Assembly (NCBI GenBank): GCA_027625915.1
Contig: JANTQA010000030.1
Span: forward strand, 2,790,001 to 2,854,000
Source of the DNA: Anaeramoeba flamelloides
Taxonomy: Eukaryota > Metamonada > Anaeramoebidae
DNA: 64,000 bases
Reading direction: 5' to 3'
A program made the position numbers and the translations under genes. Below the pieces are notes generated by a model. The model was not told the origin of the DNA and searched no databases. It worked only from the letters and a program-made list of their open reading frames with translations. Positions 1-13,305 of the stretch are shown here, piece after piece (the stretch's first letter is position 1; each line of letters begins with the position of its first letter).

Positions 1-2905
1 TCCAAAATAAAATTAAATTAATTTTACGTTTTTGATCTAATTTATTAATTTAATATTTTTTTTTAATTTAATGATTTTTTTTTTTTTACTTTTTTGTTTT
101 GTGTTATTTTTTATTAAAAATTTATTCTAAACTTTTCTAATAATAATGAAAATCGGAATATTTTTAAAAAATAATCAATAAATATATCTTTATAAGAAAA
201 ATAATCTAAATATTTTTGCTATTTTTGTTTCTAGAATCATAGTAAAAGAAATATGAAATATATTTTTCTTTTGGATTTATTTGAAATTTGATGAAATCTT
301 ATTTTATGAATTCTGTTTATACTTAATAATAGTGTTACCTCATTAATTTCAATATTTCCCAGTATATTATAATATGATATTCAAAAGTGAAAAGTGTGTT
401 ATTATAATTGTGTTGTAATTTTTTCAAAAAATTATTTTATAAAGGCTAGTGAAGGCGATTACAAATTTCAATCATTCTGTAGAACTTTACTACCGTATGC
501 AAAAATGTCCAAAATAAATTTAAAAACTTAATGAACGTGAAGTTTAATCTTGTAGAATTAATTACAAAATATATTGGGTTTTGTTTTATTGAAGATATCA
601 AAAAAAGTATATTTTTTTTTTATTTGTTAGAATATTATCTTTATAAGATTTTAGCTTTGTAAATTGGTAAGATGAAATTAAGATGGAATATTACTACCAA
701 TTGAATTTATTTAAATCCCTATTCGAAAAAAAAATTGGGTACACCCAAAATCAAAAATGGGAAGAAAAAAAATCACAATTTATTGTATTTTTTCCAACAT
801 AATATTAAACCAGATTGAAATTTTCCCTTTATTAATAATTGTATATGTCATAATTTTTTCTCAAAATAAACGAAAAAAATATAAAAACGCCAAAAACAAA
901 ATCTCTGAGTCCACAATTGATGAAAATGGCAGACGAAAAAAATGTATTGGAAAATTTGTTGAAATTTCACGATCAACAAATGTTGATCGATCAAATGTTA
1001 ATTTACTATCGACAAATTGAATGGGATTTTTCTATTTAACAAACTCAAAACTAACTTTCTTTAAACCATCGAAAAAAATTTTCCAGATCTAAAGAAAAAG
1101 ATTTCGGAACTAGAAAAAGGGATATGAAAACAATAACTCAAAAGAAATAAAATGAAATAGTTTGTACAATCAAAATTATTTCAAAATTGAATGAAATATG
1201 CAGAATTTTTATTCCTTCAATTGGTTAAACAGTATCCAAATTTTGGGAATTTAGTTTTCATTGTGTTTTAAAAATAATGTTCTTCAAAATATTTCAAAAA
1301 ACTGAAAAAAAAAAAAAATTAACACATATTTGATATAAAATAAGGAAAGATAAAAATTAAAAAAAAAAAAAAAAGAATATACTGATAGTCTCCAAACATT
1401 TTTTTGAAACCATAAAATATATAATTACTGTTTTTTTTTCCTTAAATCACACTTTTTATCAAGATCAACATCATAAAAAACATTTGCTAGTCTTCAAAAT
1501 TGGAAATAACTTAAAAAATTGAGATTAAAATTAATAATATTTTTTATTCATTTTTCACAACCAAATTGAATTCTTGAATTTGTATATATTTATAAATATG
1601 TTTTTGGAAAATTATTATTTTTCAAATTTGGTCAAATTCTCAATTTTTTGAAAATAGTAAATTCCATTGAAATATATTGACTATAGGTATTTCAAGCCCA
1701 ATTTTCAGTTAGGTTAAGGTATGTACCTGTTGGTTAGAGTATGCTAGAATAGGTTTATATGGTTTGATGGTATACTTAAAATTTTAGTAAGAATTTTGAA
1801 AAAAGAAAATAATTAAGGGACCAATTAGAATTTACTAACTTTTTTTAAGTGGTAAAAAACTTCTACTTAACTTTGGGGGTTACAATTGGGTTTTGAACAA
1901 AGAATTCAAAATATTTAGTATTGATGATTTTTATATTTTGGATTTTCAACAATCTAAGCAATAAAATACTACTAATTGAAAAATAATCTTTTTGATTTTT
2001 CGTCTAAAAATCATTAAAAACCATTAAAAACTTTCATACCAAAGATAATAATAATCAAGAAACTCCACAAAAATATAAAAAAACAATTTGACCAATTTTA
2101 GTATTGGACCAAATTTGAAATTTAATTATTCTGATAAATTCACAAAAAAGTTTTCAACTTTTTATTTCGTTTTCCATTTTTTGTTTAATCTTGTAAACCA
2201 ACTCTCCAAACCTTTTTTCCCAACAATAGTTATGTAGTTATTAACTAAGTTATGAGTTTTCTTTGTATTTAAAATAATAAAATTCTTTCTTCAAAACACC
2301 GAAAAACATTTTCAAAAATAGAAATTGAACCGAAAAATTTAAAAGCTTTTTTTTGAATTTATAGTAATCCCCTTTTTTTCATAAAAAAAGATAAATTCTA
2401 AATGCTCTTTTTTAATAACTATTTTAGATTTTTAATTATTTTCGATCTCAAAGAATTTTAATATTATTTGGTTCTTTTTAGTATCAAATAAAAAAGTAAA
2501 ATTAGAAAAAGTATAAAATGGCCAATAATTTTAATAATGAAAAACTACTTTTATTTTTAGTTATTATTGTTCTAAAAACCAAAAAAAAACATTTCAAAAA
2601 AAAACGATCTTATATTATTTGAGATTCAAGAATTAGAAAAATAAAAAAAAAACAATTTAATAATCAATATTAAAAAGTAAATAAATAAAAATAGTAAATT
2701 AATAAAAGAATAAAATTAAAAGAAATAATAAAAATGGGGTAAAAAAAAGAAGAAAGATTATTTAATATCATTTGGAATGATTCCAAACCAAAAACTCTAT
2801 ATAAATCCAAAATTATTTAAAAAAAAATCAAATGAAATAAATAGTAATAGATTTAAAGTTAAAACAAAAATGCATATCTCTTTTTTTTATGATTTCAATA
2901 ATCAT
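1..2905. other. Gene-poor AT-rich spacer
   Basis: I see no supportable gene here. The longest open stretch is 87 codons at 757-1020 on the + strand; it is rich in Lys, Ile and Asn and matches no family I recognise. A short open stretch around 442-525 (+) reads as ordinary protein sequence but has no start codon or credible splice sites, so it may be an exon remnant. The rest is A/T homopolymer-rich sequence with no clear repeats. Confidence 0.5.
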
Positions 2906-5900
2906 TTATTTTTTGATCCCAATTTGTGAAATATTTTCAAGAATTGTTTGAGGTATAAGAACACAAAGAGATCCTTTTTTTGAGTTAAAAGAATTGATTA
3001 GAGAACGTAAGTACTGAATTGTAAGTAAATAGTCTGTTGCCTTGACACCCACAACATTAATTGCTTCTCTAATTGCTGTAATTGAACGAGCTTCTGCTTT
3101 TGCAAGTAACTTCTTAGCTTCTGCGTTTCCTTTGGCTTGCTGTAATTGAGAAACTTTGCGACCTTCGGCATCCAGGACAATCTTTGCAGCTGAACCTCTT
3201 GAACGAACAATCATAGATTCACGTCTTCCATCTGCAATCAAGACAGTTGCTCTTCTTTCACGTTCTTCTGTGATTTGGATTTCCATTGCTTGTTTGATGT
3301 CGCCAGGTGGGTTAATATTGAAAATTTCGCATCTATGAACAACAACACCCCATCTATTACAATCAGATTCAATTTGCTGTTTCAATTGTCTCTATTATAT
3401 GATTTTAAATAGAATAAAAAAAAAAAAGAAAAAGGGAAGAATATAAGACATAGGAATAGGAATTGAAATAGAAATAGAAATAAAAATAGAAATAGAAATA
3501 GAAATAGAAATAGAAATAACAATAGTAGAATAAAATTATAAAAAATTTGAATGTTTAGGGTAATTTAGTTAAGAGAAAAAATCATATAGGAATTAAATTA
3601 TTAATTGATATTTAAAAAATTTTATTGATTATTTATTTTAATTTTAAATCAAAGAAAAACAAATAATTGATTGAAAACATTTTTAGCCAAAGCTATTTGT
3701 GAAAATTAAATTTATCATAATATAAAATTTCATATTTTTTTTGAATCAAGATACATACTATATGAAAAATAAAAAGTGTATGAACTTTATTTTCATTATT
3801 AGAATAGATTTCAAGATTCTTTTTTCTTATTATTTTGATTAAAAAGTATATATTTTATAATTTGGAGAGATAGAAGGGGAATAAAATTAAATTAATATTT
3901 GATGCATTAATTCTTGCTATGGTTTATTTCGTGAGGAAATGTGCATTTGTTAATATTGATTTATTTTATATGCTTTTAAAATAATTAAGATGATTGGTAA
4001 TTTTACGTTTATAATTTATTTAATCATTTTTAAAGATTATTTAAATATACGTGGCATAATAAAATAAAAGTTGGGTAATTATCATGGAAAAATAATTGAC
4101 TTTTATTGAAAAATTATATATTTTGGTTTAAATATTATATGCAAAGGATACTTGAAGGGTTTATTTAACTGGTGTAAAAAAAAATGTTAAATTTGTTTGA
4201 CATAAAAAAAACTTTTGAAAAAAATGTGTATAAAAAATTATTAGTTTAATTTTATAATTAATATTTAATCATAAATTATATGTTTTGAAAATCTTATAAA
4301 TTTATTAAAAAAGTCATTTTAATAAATAGTTTCTCGATTTTATTGAGTTTAATGCTTTATTTTGTAAATTTTTTTTTTGGTTATATAAAATAATTTCTAT
4401 TTGGATCACATTGCTTAATTATTAAATTTTGCATATAAGTTCTTTTATAAAGTTAACACAAAAAGTTTTAAAAAGTGTTCAGTATGTTGTTCTATTTCTT
4501 CTTTTATACTGTTTTCGATACAATTTTGAAAACTTTTTATATACACTTTTTTAAAATAAATGTAATGTTATTATCAAATTAAAAAATTTTAATTTTTTTT
4601 TTTTTTTTTTTTTATTTTTGAAGTGAGAAAATTGCTTTTCTCCTGTGTGCCCTAATTTCTAAACTTTTTTTTAGAAATTTTGTTAAAGAATAACAAATTT
4701 TATTATCACTAATGATAATATATATGATGAATTCTTTTTATTAATATAATATATATGATGAATTCTTTTTATTAATAAAAAATTTTAATTTTATCTCCAA
4801 GTTTAATTTGTAACCAGCAAAATTAAAGAAAAAAATTTTTATTTGTAAATAGATTTTAAAAATCTTTTGTTTTTTTTTTTTTTACCTCTATTGTAATGAA
4901 TGAATTTTTGGCAAGTTGTTGAGCAATCTTAAAAAATTGTGTAATCAAAGATTTAAAAAGTGTTGCTCAATTTGTTAGTAATACCCTTTTGGCAGTTTGA
5001 GTGAAACATTTATCAAAAACTTTTTTTCAACAATTTTTTATAATGGTCTCAATATAATTTTTCAGTTATTAATTGAAAAATTACATCAAGAATAAAAACT
5101 AGTTCAAAAAGTCTATTATCTAATTTTGATTTAACCGTTGTGGAAAAAAAGTGAAACATGGAAAAAAAGTGAAACAAGGTTTTTAATTGGGAACATTACT
5201 GAAAATTCAAAGTAAGATCAATTAAAAAAAGAATAAATAAATAAATAAAGACAAAATGAAGTATTCGCCACAATAACAGTTTTTTTAATACTATCTTTTA
5301 GTATGGGTTTTTCTTTGATTGATCAATTATTAAAAATTTGTTCAAAAAATTGACTATTTTTGAGATCTCCAAAACCACAACAACAATTTCGATAAATCAA
5401 GTAGATTTAAAGTATGTTTGTTGTATTGATTGAAAATAATATAATGAGTTATTATTTGAAGTTAATTGGTTTCTTCTTTTTATTGATTTTACTTTTCATT
5501 TTCAGTAATGTTCCCAATTAAAAACCTTGTTTCACTTTTTTTCCATGTTTCACTTTTTTTCCACAACAGTAACATTGCAAAAATAAGATTTAATTTCTAA
5601 AATATCAATTATTACCATTTAAGTGATTAGCTTCTATCCAAGAAGAAGTCTAAAATTAAAATATGTTGTTATTGAATGTAAAACACATTAGTACTCTAGA
5701 GTTCAAATGTCTCGAAATATTCGATTAGTAAAATAGTACTATTTGTTGATCCTTCAATTAAAAAAGATTCTTGTATTAGAAAAAAATCCCAAGAATTTCA
5801 GAAAAAAATCTGTATTTCGAGACTAATTTAAAGAGCAGAATCATCAATATTTGTACTTTTAAATTGAAAAATATCTTTCTTAAATTTATGTCTCGAAATG

Positions 5901-8449
5901 TCGGCTAGTTTCTTTAAAAATTTGATTTAATTTTAAAAAACCAAATAATTAACTCTTAGATTATTTTAACAAATTATTTCTGAAATATTGGAAATATATT
6001 GATGTTACAACTAGATTTATAAAAAGGAAACAAAAACTAATCAGTTTTTTGGGTTTTTTTATGTTAATAATTATTTAGTTGATATTTGAAATTAAAATAT
6101 TTAGTAAAATAGTTATTTTTGGAAGTTCTAAATATTAATTATTAAATACTGGAAAACTATTGTTTTGAGTCTCTATTTTTAGATTATGGAAAAGGAATTA
6201 AAAAAAATATTTCAAAAATATCAATTTTTAATAGTAATAATTAGTAAAAAATGTAATAATTTATGGTTCAATAATATTTGGAATGGATATTTTATCGGGT
6301 AATTTGAACTATAGAGCACTTATATCATTTAGACCCAGTTACAACATACTTTAATTATAGCCATATCTAGGGTGAGCCGAATCTCTTCAATTTCTAATAG
6401 AGAGATCGAATTAAAAGAGTAGCTTTAAACCGAAATTTTTCTATTTTACAGTTGATTAAAAAATTAATCAAACAAAACTTTCATTTGTTTCTTCGGAAAA
6501 AAAACAAAATCCTAATAGTTCAAATAAACCATTAAAATAACCCATTTCAAAAGGTAAAATTCAACAATAAAGTCTACATTTCTAAAGAGAAAATTAATAG
6601 CCTAAGCCTCGTATAAGAATATGAAAAATTTTGAAATTTAAGCTTCTTTACTGATTTAATATTTTAAAAAGTAAATACTTTTCCCAAGATATTTTGTATA
6701 TTTATTTGGGAAAGTTGCAAGGAAAATTTTATTCAATTTATTTTCCAACAAATCTCAAATAAAAAAAATTGTCTACTCAAAATATACATCCATTCTCAAG
6801 AGAAGTGAGAAAAAAGTTTTTAAAAAGTAGCAATAAAATCGCCAAAAAACTTGATTCGCTCCTCAGTGGGATATAAAATGATGGATTATCTACAAAGCAT
6901 TTTTTTTTTGTTTTTGCACTTATTTTCGTTTTTTGTTTTTTTATTGATACAAGAGAACAATAAAAATCCCATAATACATAACAAAAAGAATTAATCTGAA
7001 GAATGAAACTGTTGATTGGGTTTTGTGTTGTGTGGAAACAGATATAAATTTTGAAGTAATTTAGAGTTGGCCAAATATTTGGTTGGTAATGGAAAAAATA
7101 GTTCAAACAAGTGAAAAGAAAGCAAAAAGCAACGAAATAAAATGAAGAAAAAAAATAATAATTTGAAAAAGAAAAACATGAAAGTTTCCACTCAACCTTA
7201 AGTCAGGATGTATATATAAATTACAAAAGTCAATCTGGTTTTTTATTTTATTCATATTTCTTTTTCAAATAATTTTCTGTTTGATCAAACTTTTGTCGAC
7301 TTGTATTAAATAAAATTTACATCTGAACCATTTTAATTTTCTTCTCTTTTATTTTTCTTGGCTCTTAATTAATAAGGGAAAAATGTTTAATCTATTTGAA
7401 AATAATTCATTTGACAAATAAATTGTTTTAACAGGTAAGGAGTTTCTGCCACTTTTATTCCTTAGCGGTTCGTTTAAATTGAACGATTTGTGATGTCTTT
7501 TCAAATCTCTTTCTGTTCAAATTTTGAAAATGATTTGTTTTGGAAATTGATAAAAGAAATTAATAAAAAAAAAAAAGATAATATTATTTGTTTACGTTGA
7601 TCAATTCACGTGAAGAAAAAGTATCATCTAAAGTAAGTTGTGCAATAATATTACGTGTTGATGCTTGAGTAAGAAGTTCTAATGCATCAGGAAGGTTTTG
7701 AATTGAAAAAACTGCTTGTTTTGGATCAAGAATTTGGAAATAAAGAATAGCATCAATTTCAATTTCTACAAGATCTCTTGAAATTACTCTTTGTTTTGTA
7801 CAATCAATAACATCTTTTGGGGTTGTGTTGGTTTTTTTTTATTTTTTGAATGAATTTTAGAAAATAATTTTTTTTAAAAAGTTGTTTGGAAGAAAAAAAA
7901 AAAAAAAAAAAAAAATCTTAAAAAAAGAGGAAAAAAAAAGAGGAAAAAAAAAAAAAAAGAATAAAAATTATTCTTCTTACGCTCGCGAAGATCAATTCGA
8001 TCTGTGATCATTTTTCTAACAACCTGTCTATTTCCGACAACTTCTGCATAACGCCAATTTACAACTCTAGGGGAATCAATAAAAGGTGCCAACAAATTGA
8101 TTCCTGGGGTAAGTGTTCTATGGTATTTACCATATCGTTCGATAATCATTACTTCAGTACGTCTAGTTTATTATTATGGACAAACATATAGGTTTTGGTA
8201 CAAAAACAAAAGAAAAAAATTAAAAAATTTGTCTTTTTGACTCTTGCTATTTCACAATGAAAATCTTTTTTTGTTCTTGTCTTTGAAAAAGTGAAAAAAG
8301 AAATACACAAAAAATTATTTATAAAAACAAAAGGATGCTTACCGAACAACTCGAATCAATTTAAAAAAGAGAGTGTAAAGAATAATTAAAACCAATGCAA
8401 AAGCAATAAAAAATCCTACATATCCACCAACATTAGTATCGCTGTCCAT
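2906..8449 (-). CDS. Stomatin-like SPFH/band-7 membrane protein (four exons)
   Basis: Exons on the minus strand are 8449-8343, 8162-7981, 7813-7596 and 3391-2906. All have GT-AG borders, and the phases give one 330-aa frame. Residues about 10-30 form a hydrophobic membrane anchor followed by basic residues. The SPFH core follows, starting at E-V-M-I-I-E-R-Y-G-K-Y. The joined exon 2/3 border reads D-L-R-E-H-V-I-D, the expected SPFH core sequence, which supports the model. The E-R-E-R-R-A-T-V-L segment and the Ala/Glu-rich helix are typical of paraslipin, bacterial QmcA and STOML2. Family members oligomerise on membranes as scaffolds. The N-terminus is a plain anchor rather than an obvious mitochondrial presequence, so the compartment is unclear. 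Intron 3 is 4.2 kb, exceptional beside the 167-180 bp introns 1 and 2. It could equally be called stomatin or slipin; the SPFH assignment itself is firm. Confidence 0.9.
3461..3518 (+). repeat. (AAATAG)n microsatellite
   Basis: About nine near-perfect hexamer units sit just upstream (in the gene's orientation) of the last exon's acceptor, inside an intron of the SPFH gene. Confidence 0.85.
5135..5569. mobile_element. Family R1 MITE, copy 1 (Tc1/mariner-like ends)
   Basis: The ends are inverted repeats: CCGTTGTGGAAAAAAAGTG on the left, and on the right the complement of CTGTTGTGGAAAAAAAGTG. A second inverted block (TTTTTAATTGGGAACATTAC and its complement) extends the terminal repeat to about 85 bp. 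TAA flanks both sides, consistent with a TA or TAA target duplication as made by Tc1/mariner or pogo-type transposases. The left end has an extra tandem copy of T-G-G-A7-G-T-G-A-A-A-C. The interior is non-coding, so this is a non-autonomous element. It lies in the long intron of the SPFH gene. A second copy is at 17791-18897. Superfamily assignment is inferred from the ends alone. Confidence 0.82.
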
Positions 8450-9345
8450 TTTAATAAAATAAGAAAAAAGAAAAATATGTTTGATAAAAAATGAAAATAT
8501 AGAGTTTTTTTTAAAAGAACGTATACTTAATTATTCATAAACGATAAGAACAACCTTCTGTGAATGGTAGGTGTTCTTCCAAAAAATTTGGTCATTTCTT
8601 GTGTGAACTGAGTTAGTTCGTTAATCATTTTATATTTTAATTTTGTATCAAGATGGTGGTTTGAAAAAAGATCGACTTTGAATTGTATCGATTTCCTAAA
8701 ATAAAATTTTTGTTGAAAGTTTTGATATTATAAATCAAAAGAGACTTATTTTGACAGAAAATGGTTTAATTTTTACCATTAATTCATAACCCGTGTTTAT
8801 TTTTTTATTTAATAGGATTGGTTTCCAATTCTTGAAAAAAAATTTACATTTTGTCAAAAGATTTTTTATTTTGAAATTAATTTTAAGATTTATTGGTTTT
8901 AACCACAAATAACTTGTAAGTCGTTCACTTTTAGAAGTATACAATCAGATTTAGATTTGTCAAAATCATAATTCGAGGTTTAAATATTATCTCAAACTAG
9001 TGTGATTTGCTAAAACATTTATTGTAAATAAAAAGTAGTGTATCTGTTTTCAAGCAAGGTGAACTACACTTTTATAATCAAAGAAACCAACAATAAGCAA
9101 AATAAAAATATGGTTATTGGTTTCTTCAAGTTTGCTATTCAAAGAAATCATTCTTAAAATGAAGGATCACAATTAAAATTTTTTCTTTAAAAATAGAGAC
9201 ATTTAAGGTTGACAATCTCAGAAACTTCAATAAAGATTATCTTGTATAAGGATATGGCAACATTTTATTTTTTTGTTTTTAACTGATTGAGCTTTGAATA
9301 GGTACTAATTCAAGTAATGAGAATGTTTGGTGATAACTTTGTTAC

Positions 9346-9516
9346 GGGACTAATCTCTATTAAATTTTTTTACCTAAATTTAATCGAGATCGAAAAAATT
9401 TTTTGTCAATTACTTAGATTTGAAAAACCCTGTTTATTTTTGAGATTAAACAATTTCCAAATAAGGAATCCATATTTTGAAATTGGTCAAAAAAAAATAA
9501 TTGAGACTAGTCCCTT
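9346..9516. mobile_element. Small inverted-repeat element (possible MITE)
   Basis: GGGACTAATCTC on the left matches the complement of GAGACTAGTCCC on the right with one mismatch, enclosing about 170 bp of non-coding sequence. No clear target duplication is visible and I saw no second copy, so the call is tentative. Confidence 0.35.
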
Positions 9517-9579
9517 AGCTCACAAGAAAGTCTCAAAAATAGTGATTATTATTATCAATAAAATCTGTGATAATATTAA

Positions 9580-10790
9580 AAACCGTGATATTCTATAAAA
9601 TCACAATAATTATTATCAAATCGTGATAAATTCCAAAATATCACAATATTCAATATTATCACGATAATATAACTAATGGAAATATTCTATAAGATCATGA
9701 TAAATGCCAAAATATCGCGATTAAAAAGTAATTGCGATATAATAGTTGATGGGTTTTTGGGCTAATTGAGAAATATTTAAACAAAAGATTTTTTTTTTGA
9801 TCAAAAAACAGTTTATGTGAAAAAAAGTTATTCTTTGAAAAAACAACAAAAAAGATACTTGATTCAATCAAGGATCAGATCAAGATTATCATTGTATTTT
9901 ACTTTGGTTTGACTGTGAAACCTGTCGACTTTTTTTTATCAACAAAAATAAAAAATGTCAAATAAATTGTATCCGTATCAAAATTGGTGTTATCAATTGT
10001 GTTGAATAAAAGAGCTTCTAAAAAAAACAACCCTTCACATGTTCTTTAAAGAATTTGTTCTTGGGTTAAAATATTTTCTTTATTCTATTTGGGCTAAAAT
10101 CCGAGAGGGGTTGGATAACTTTTCAAAAGCTTTCATAACAACCTATTAACATTATCATCAATTATTAAGATTGTATTTAAATTAATTTTGTTATTATTCC
10201 TCTTCTTCTTTGAGCGTCTTTGGATTGGACAGAAAAGACAACTCGAGTTAAAGGCTTTTTTTTTTAATCGATCATTGATAATAAGGAAAATTACGTTTTT
10301 CTTCTTTTTGGTTATTTATTTTTTGAAAATTATAACCCAATTTGAAAAAAGTGCATCTATTTTATATTCAAGTATATTGTTGAAAAGGATGATTATTAGA
10401 ATGATCATGAAATTCACATGAGATTTTACCTTTGTATTCTGTTTAAAAAAAAAACAAATGAAAAATTAAAAAAAATAATTTTTTTCACAACAACACTCTC
10501 ATGGCCTTTCTAAAACCTTTTAAAATGCTTTTACTTTTCAAATATTCGAAACACTTCAAAACAATTATCAATCCTTGAAAACACTTTCAAACATTTTTAA
10601 TGGGAAAAATATTGTAAAACTTGAAATAAAATACAAGATATTTTTCAGAGTTTATTTCCCAATAATAATTTTCTTTATTTGCTTGATTATTTATTTTAGA
10701 ATGTGGAATATCGTGATTTTATGATTTTTCGCAATAAAGTATGACTAATCGCGATTTTGGAATATTCTAAGAATTTATTACTAAAATCTG
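9580..10790. repeat. CGCGAT-rich inverted segments flanking about 1 kb
   Basis: The left block has several imperfect copies of ATCACGAT/ATCGCGAT motifs, including C-C-A-A-A-A-T-A-T-C-G-C-G-A-T-T-A. The right block at 10690-10790 carries the same motif on the opposite strand (T-A-A-T-C-G-C-G-A-T-T-T-T-G-G). The arrangement resembles degenerate terminal inverted repeats of an element of about 1.2 kb. The interior has only a 77-codon Phe-rich open frame at 10188-10421, which I do not call a gene. Confidence 0.4.
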
Positions 10791-11999
10791 ATCATACTTA
10801 TAATCACCAATACATCAAAAGTTTAAAAAGTCAATTTATCTTTTCTTTTCTTTTTTTTTTTTATCTAAAACCTGAATTGATGGGTATAAGATGAATAAGT
10901 GGAAGATATTTAATTAGAATTTTTGCTTTCTTTATTAGTCAATTATAATATTTATTTCCCTTTTGCCCAATTACCTAAAAAAAAACTAAATTTTTGGTGA
11001 AGATCCAAATGAAACTAAACTGAAAAACTAAAATTAGAATTAGTAGAAAACAAAAACCGAATTTTTTTATAACTTACCTATTAAATTTATTAGTTTTACA
11101 CTCTTCAATAAATATTTAAATACTAAAAATAAATTCATCTTTGAGCCACTATTATACCAAAATTGAAATCTATATAAAAATTAATACCGATCAGCCAATA
11201 ACCAAAAAAAAAAAAAAACACACCTTCACATATAATACAAGTTAATCCCTTTTCCAAGTTTTAGGGAGTGTAAATTACAAATATAAATTTCCACTTCTAA
11301 AAAAAATCAAAAATTTTAACAAAAAATTATCACAACATTTTAAAAAAATTAAATTTATAATTTAAATATTTCCCAAAATATCAATAAATTGACCTTCAAA
11401 AAACGATTGGGTATTAGGAATATCGTTGGAAACTGAATGAAATTTTGTACCAGAACGAGAAAAAAAAATTGATTTTATTTGCAATATTTGTTTTATTTTC
11501 TGAATGTGAGTATTTTCGATATCACTATAAAATTATTTTAACAATTATAAAAAAATAATAAATTTGTTCAATTTTTACTTTGGAAATAAAATAAATTATT
11601 AAATCAAAAATATATTGAGTAATAAGGGATCTTTCATAAAAAAATTATTTTTCAAGATATTTAATTTTTGGAGTTGAAAAGAATAATTTTCAAGTTTCAA
11701 TTATGATTTTTTAAATTTAATTGTAAAAAAAATTAATTTTTATTTCTTCACATCTAAGAGATTATTTTATTATCTTTCAAAATTATTTTAAATATGAAGA
11801 ATATTTTTCAAATGGAAAATGAATTATTTTAATTATTAAAGTATTATTTATTGATTTATAATTGAAAAAATTATTTTTTTTATAATTTTCTGTTAGGTTT
11901 TTTTTTAATTTTTGAAATAAACTGTAAAATTTATAAACTTTTTCGGCATATTTCAACAACTAATAAAAAAATCGTTGTTCTGTTTTCCAGAATATAAAA

Positions 12000-12790
12000 T
12001 AATAAAGTAAGATCTATTTGATTTTATTTTATTCTTTTCAATTCTGGAAAACAGCCGTTCGATTTTCTTGAGTTTTCTGTTTATTTGTGAAGTGTTCTAA
12101 CTTTTTTTGAGGTTTTCTATTTTATTTGTGAAAATCTATTGATTTTCTAAATAAATAGAAAACTCAAAAAAATCTAACGAAAATCTTTCGATCTTCTAAA
12201 TAAAATAGAAAACTCAAAAAAACCCAACTAAAAACAATAAAATTTTCTCTATAAACAGGAAACCCAATAAAATCTAACGGCGGATTTTTTTAATTTAAGA
12301 AATAAATCGAAAAAAAAATTAATTTTCTGTTTATTTCTAAAATTAAAGAAAACGAAGGCACTCTTTGGCACTTGACGGACACTTCTATTAAGGTTTTCTA
12401 GAATTTTAAAAAATGAAGTCAAATTTAAGATTTTACTCAATTCTATTGAATTCCGTAAAATTTAGTTACTCTTTGGCACTTGACGGACTGGTTTTTTAAT
12501 TTTAAAATAAATTGAAAATTTCATAAGATTTCAGTTTATTTTAAAATTTAAAAATAAAAATGCTATTGGATTTTCTAGAATTTAAAAGAATTGAGGAAAA
12601 TCTTTTATTTTACTCTATTCTTTTGGATTTTGGGAAAGATAGGCACTTAGCGGACACACTCATAAACTTTTACCAGGATTTATAAGAATATAGGAAAATC
12701 ATAGAATTTTACCGATACTTTTGGAATGGGTAAAATCTAGTATATTTCGTATAGATTTGTAAGAATTTACAAGAATAGTATAAAAAAAAA
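12000..12790. repeat. Mosaic palindromic repeat, family R6, copy 1
   Basis: Short units recur here in both orientations. One is AACTCAAAAAAACCTAACG with its complement, another is AAAATCTATTGATTTTC (itself nearly palindromic), and the third is a CTCTTTGGCACTTGACGGAC unit seen near 12361 and 12471. Longer blocks related to TTTTCTAGAATTTAAAAGAAT separate them. The same vocabulary recurs at 47460-47970 inside the BRE1 intron. No open frame is associated. Confidence 0.65.
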
Positions 12791-13305
12791 AAAATTACTC
12801 GATTCTTTTTAATTCTCAAAAACATAGAAGAAGAATTATTTATTATTGGTACAATAATTCAATTTTATTAGCAAGGTAAAACAGTTTTAAAACTATATAT
12901 GTTTATCTCTTTAAGTAATGAACTTAAAGTTAAATTAAATTAAATCTAACACAATCATTTAACTAGATATTTCTTATTTTCAGCCAATATATATTCGATT
13001 AGAGAGTTTTAAAAATCACGGCACAACTTAAAACAAGAAATATCCTCAACTAGTTAATTTTATATCGTAGGGTTTCATTTTTATGTTAAATTAGCCTTAT
13101 TACTGATAAAGAAGTTATAATAAATATTAGTATTTAAAACTTTTCATTATCACTTTAATTTTTTCAGACCAATATTAGTTTCAATTTAAAAATTCTAAAA
13201 AAAAATTATTTTTGTTAAATTTGAAATTTATTCTTTGAAAATTATCCCAAAAGTCAATTAATTCTTAAAAATATAAATAATAATAATATAGGAATAAAAT
13301 GCCAC

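Larger units (their letters stand above)
3392..7595 (-). other. 4.2 kb intron of the SPFH gene
   Basis: This intron lies between exons 3 and 4 of the SPFH gene, with donor GTAAAC at its 5' end and acceptor ATAG at its 3' end on the minus strand. It holds an (AAATAG)n microsatellite at 3461-3518, a directly duplicated unit of about 31 bp at about 4713-4779, and a 435-bp inverted-repeat transposon at 5135-5569. There is also a short inverted pair of G-T-C-T-C-G-A-A-A-T-A near 5711 and 5813. No nested gene was recognised. The small open frames inside are low-complexity and lack family signatures. Confidence 0.75.

Noticed and set aside
757-1020. 87-codon open frame on the + strand
   Set aside because: No motif, no family likeness and composition typical of A/T-rich chance frames. 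Left as spacer.
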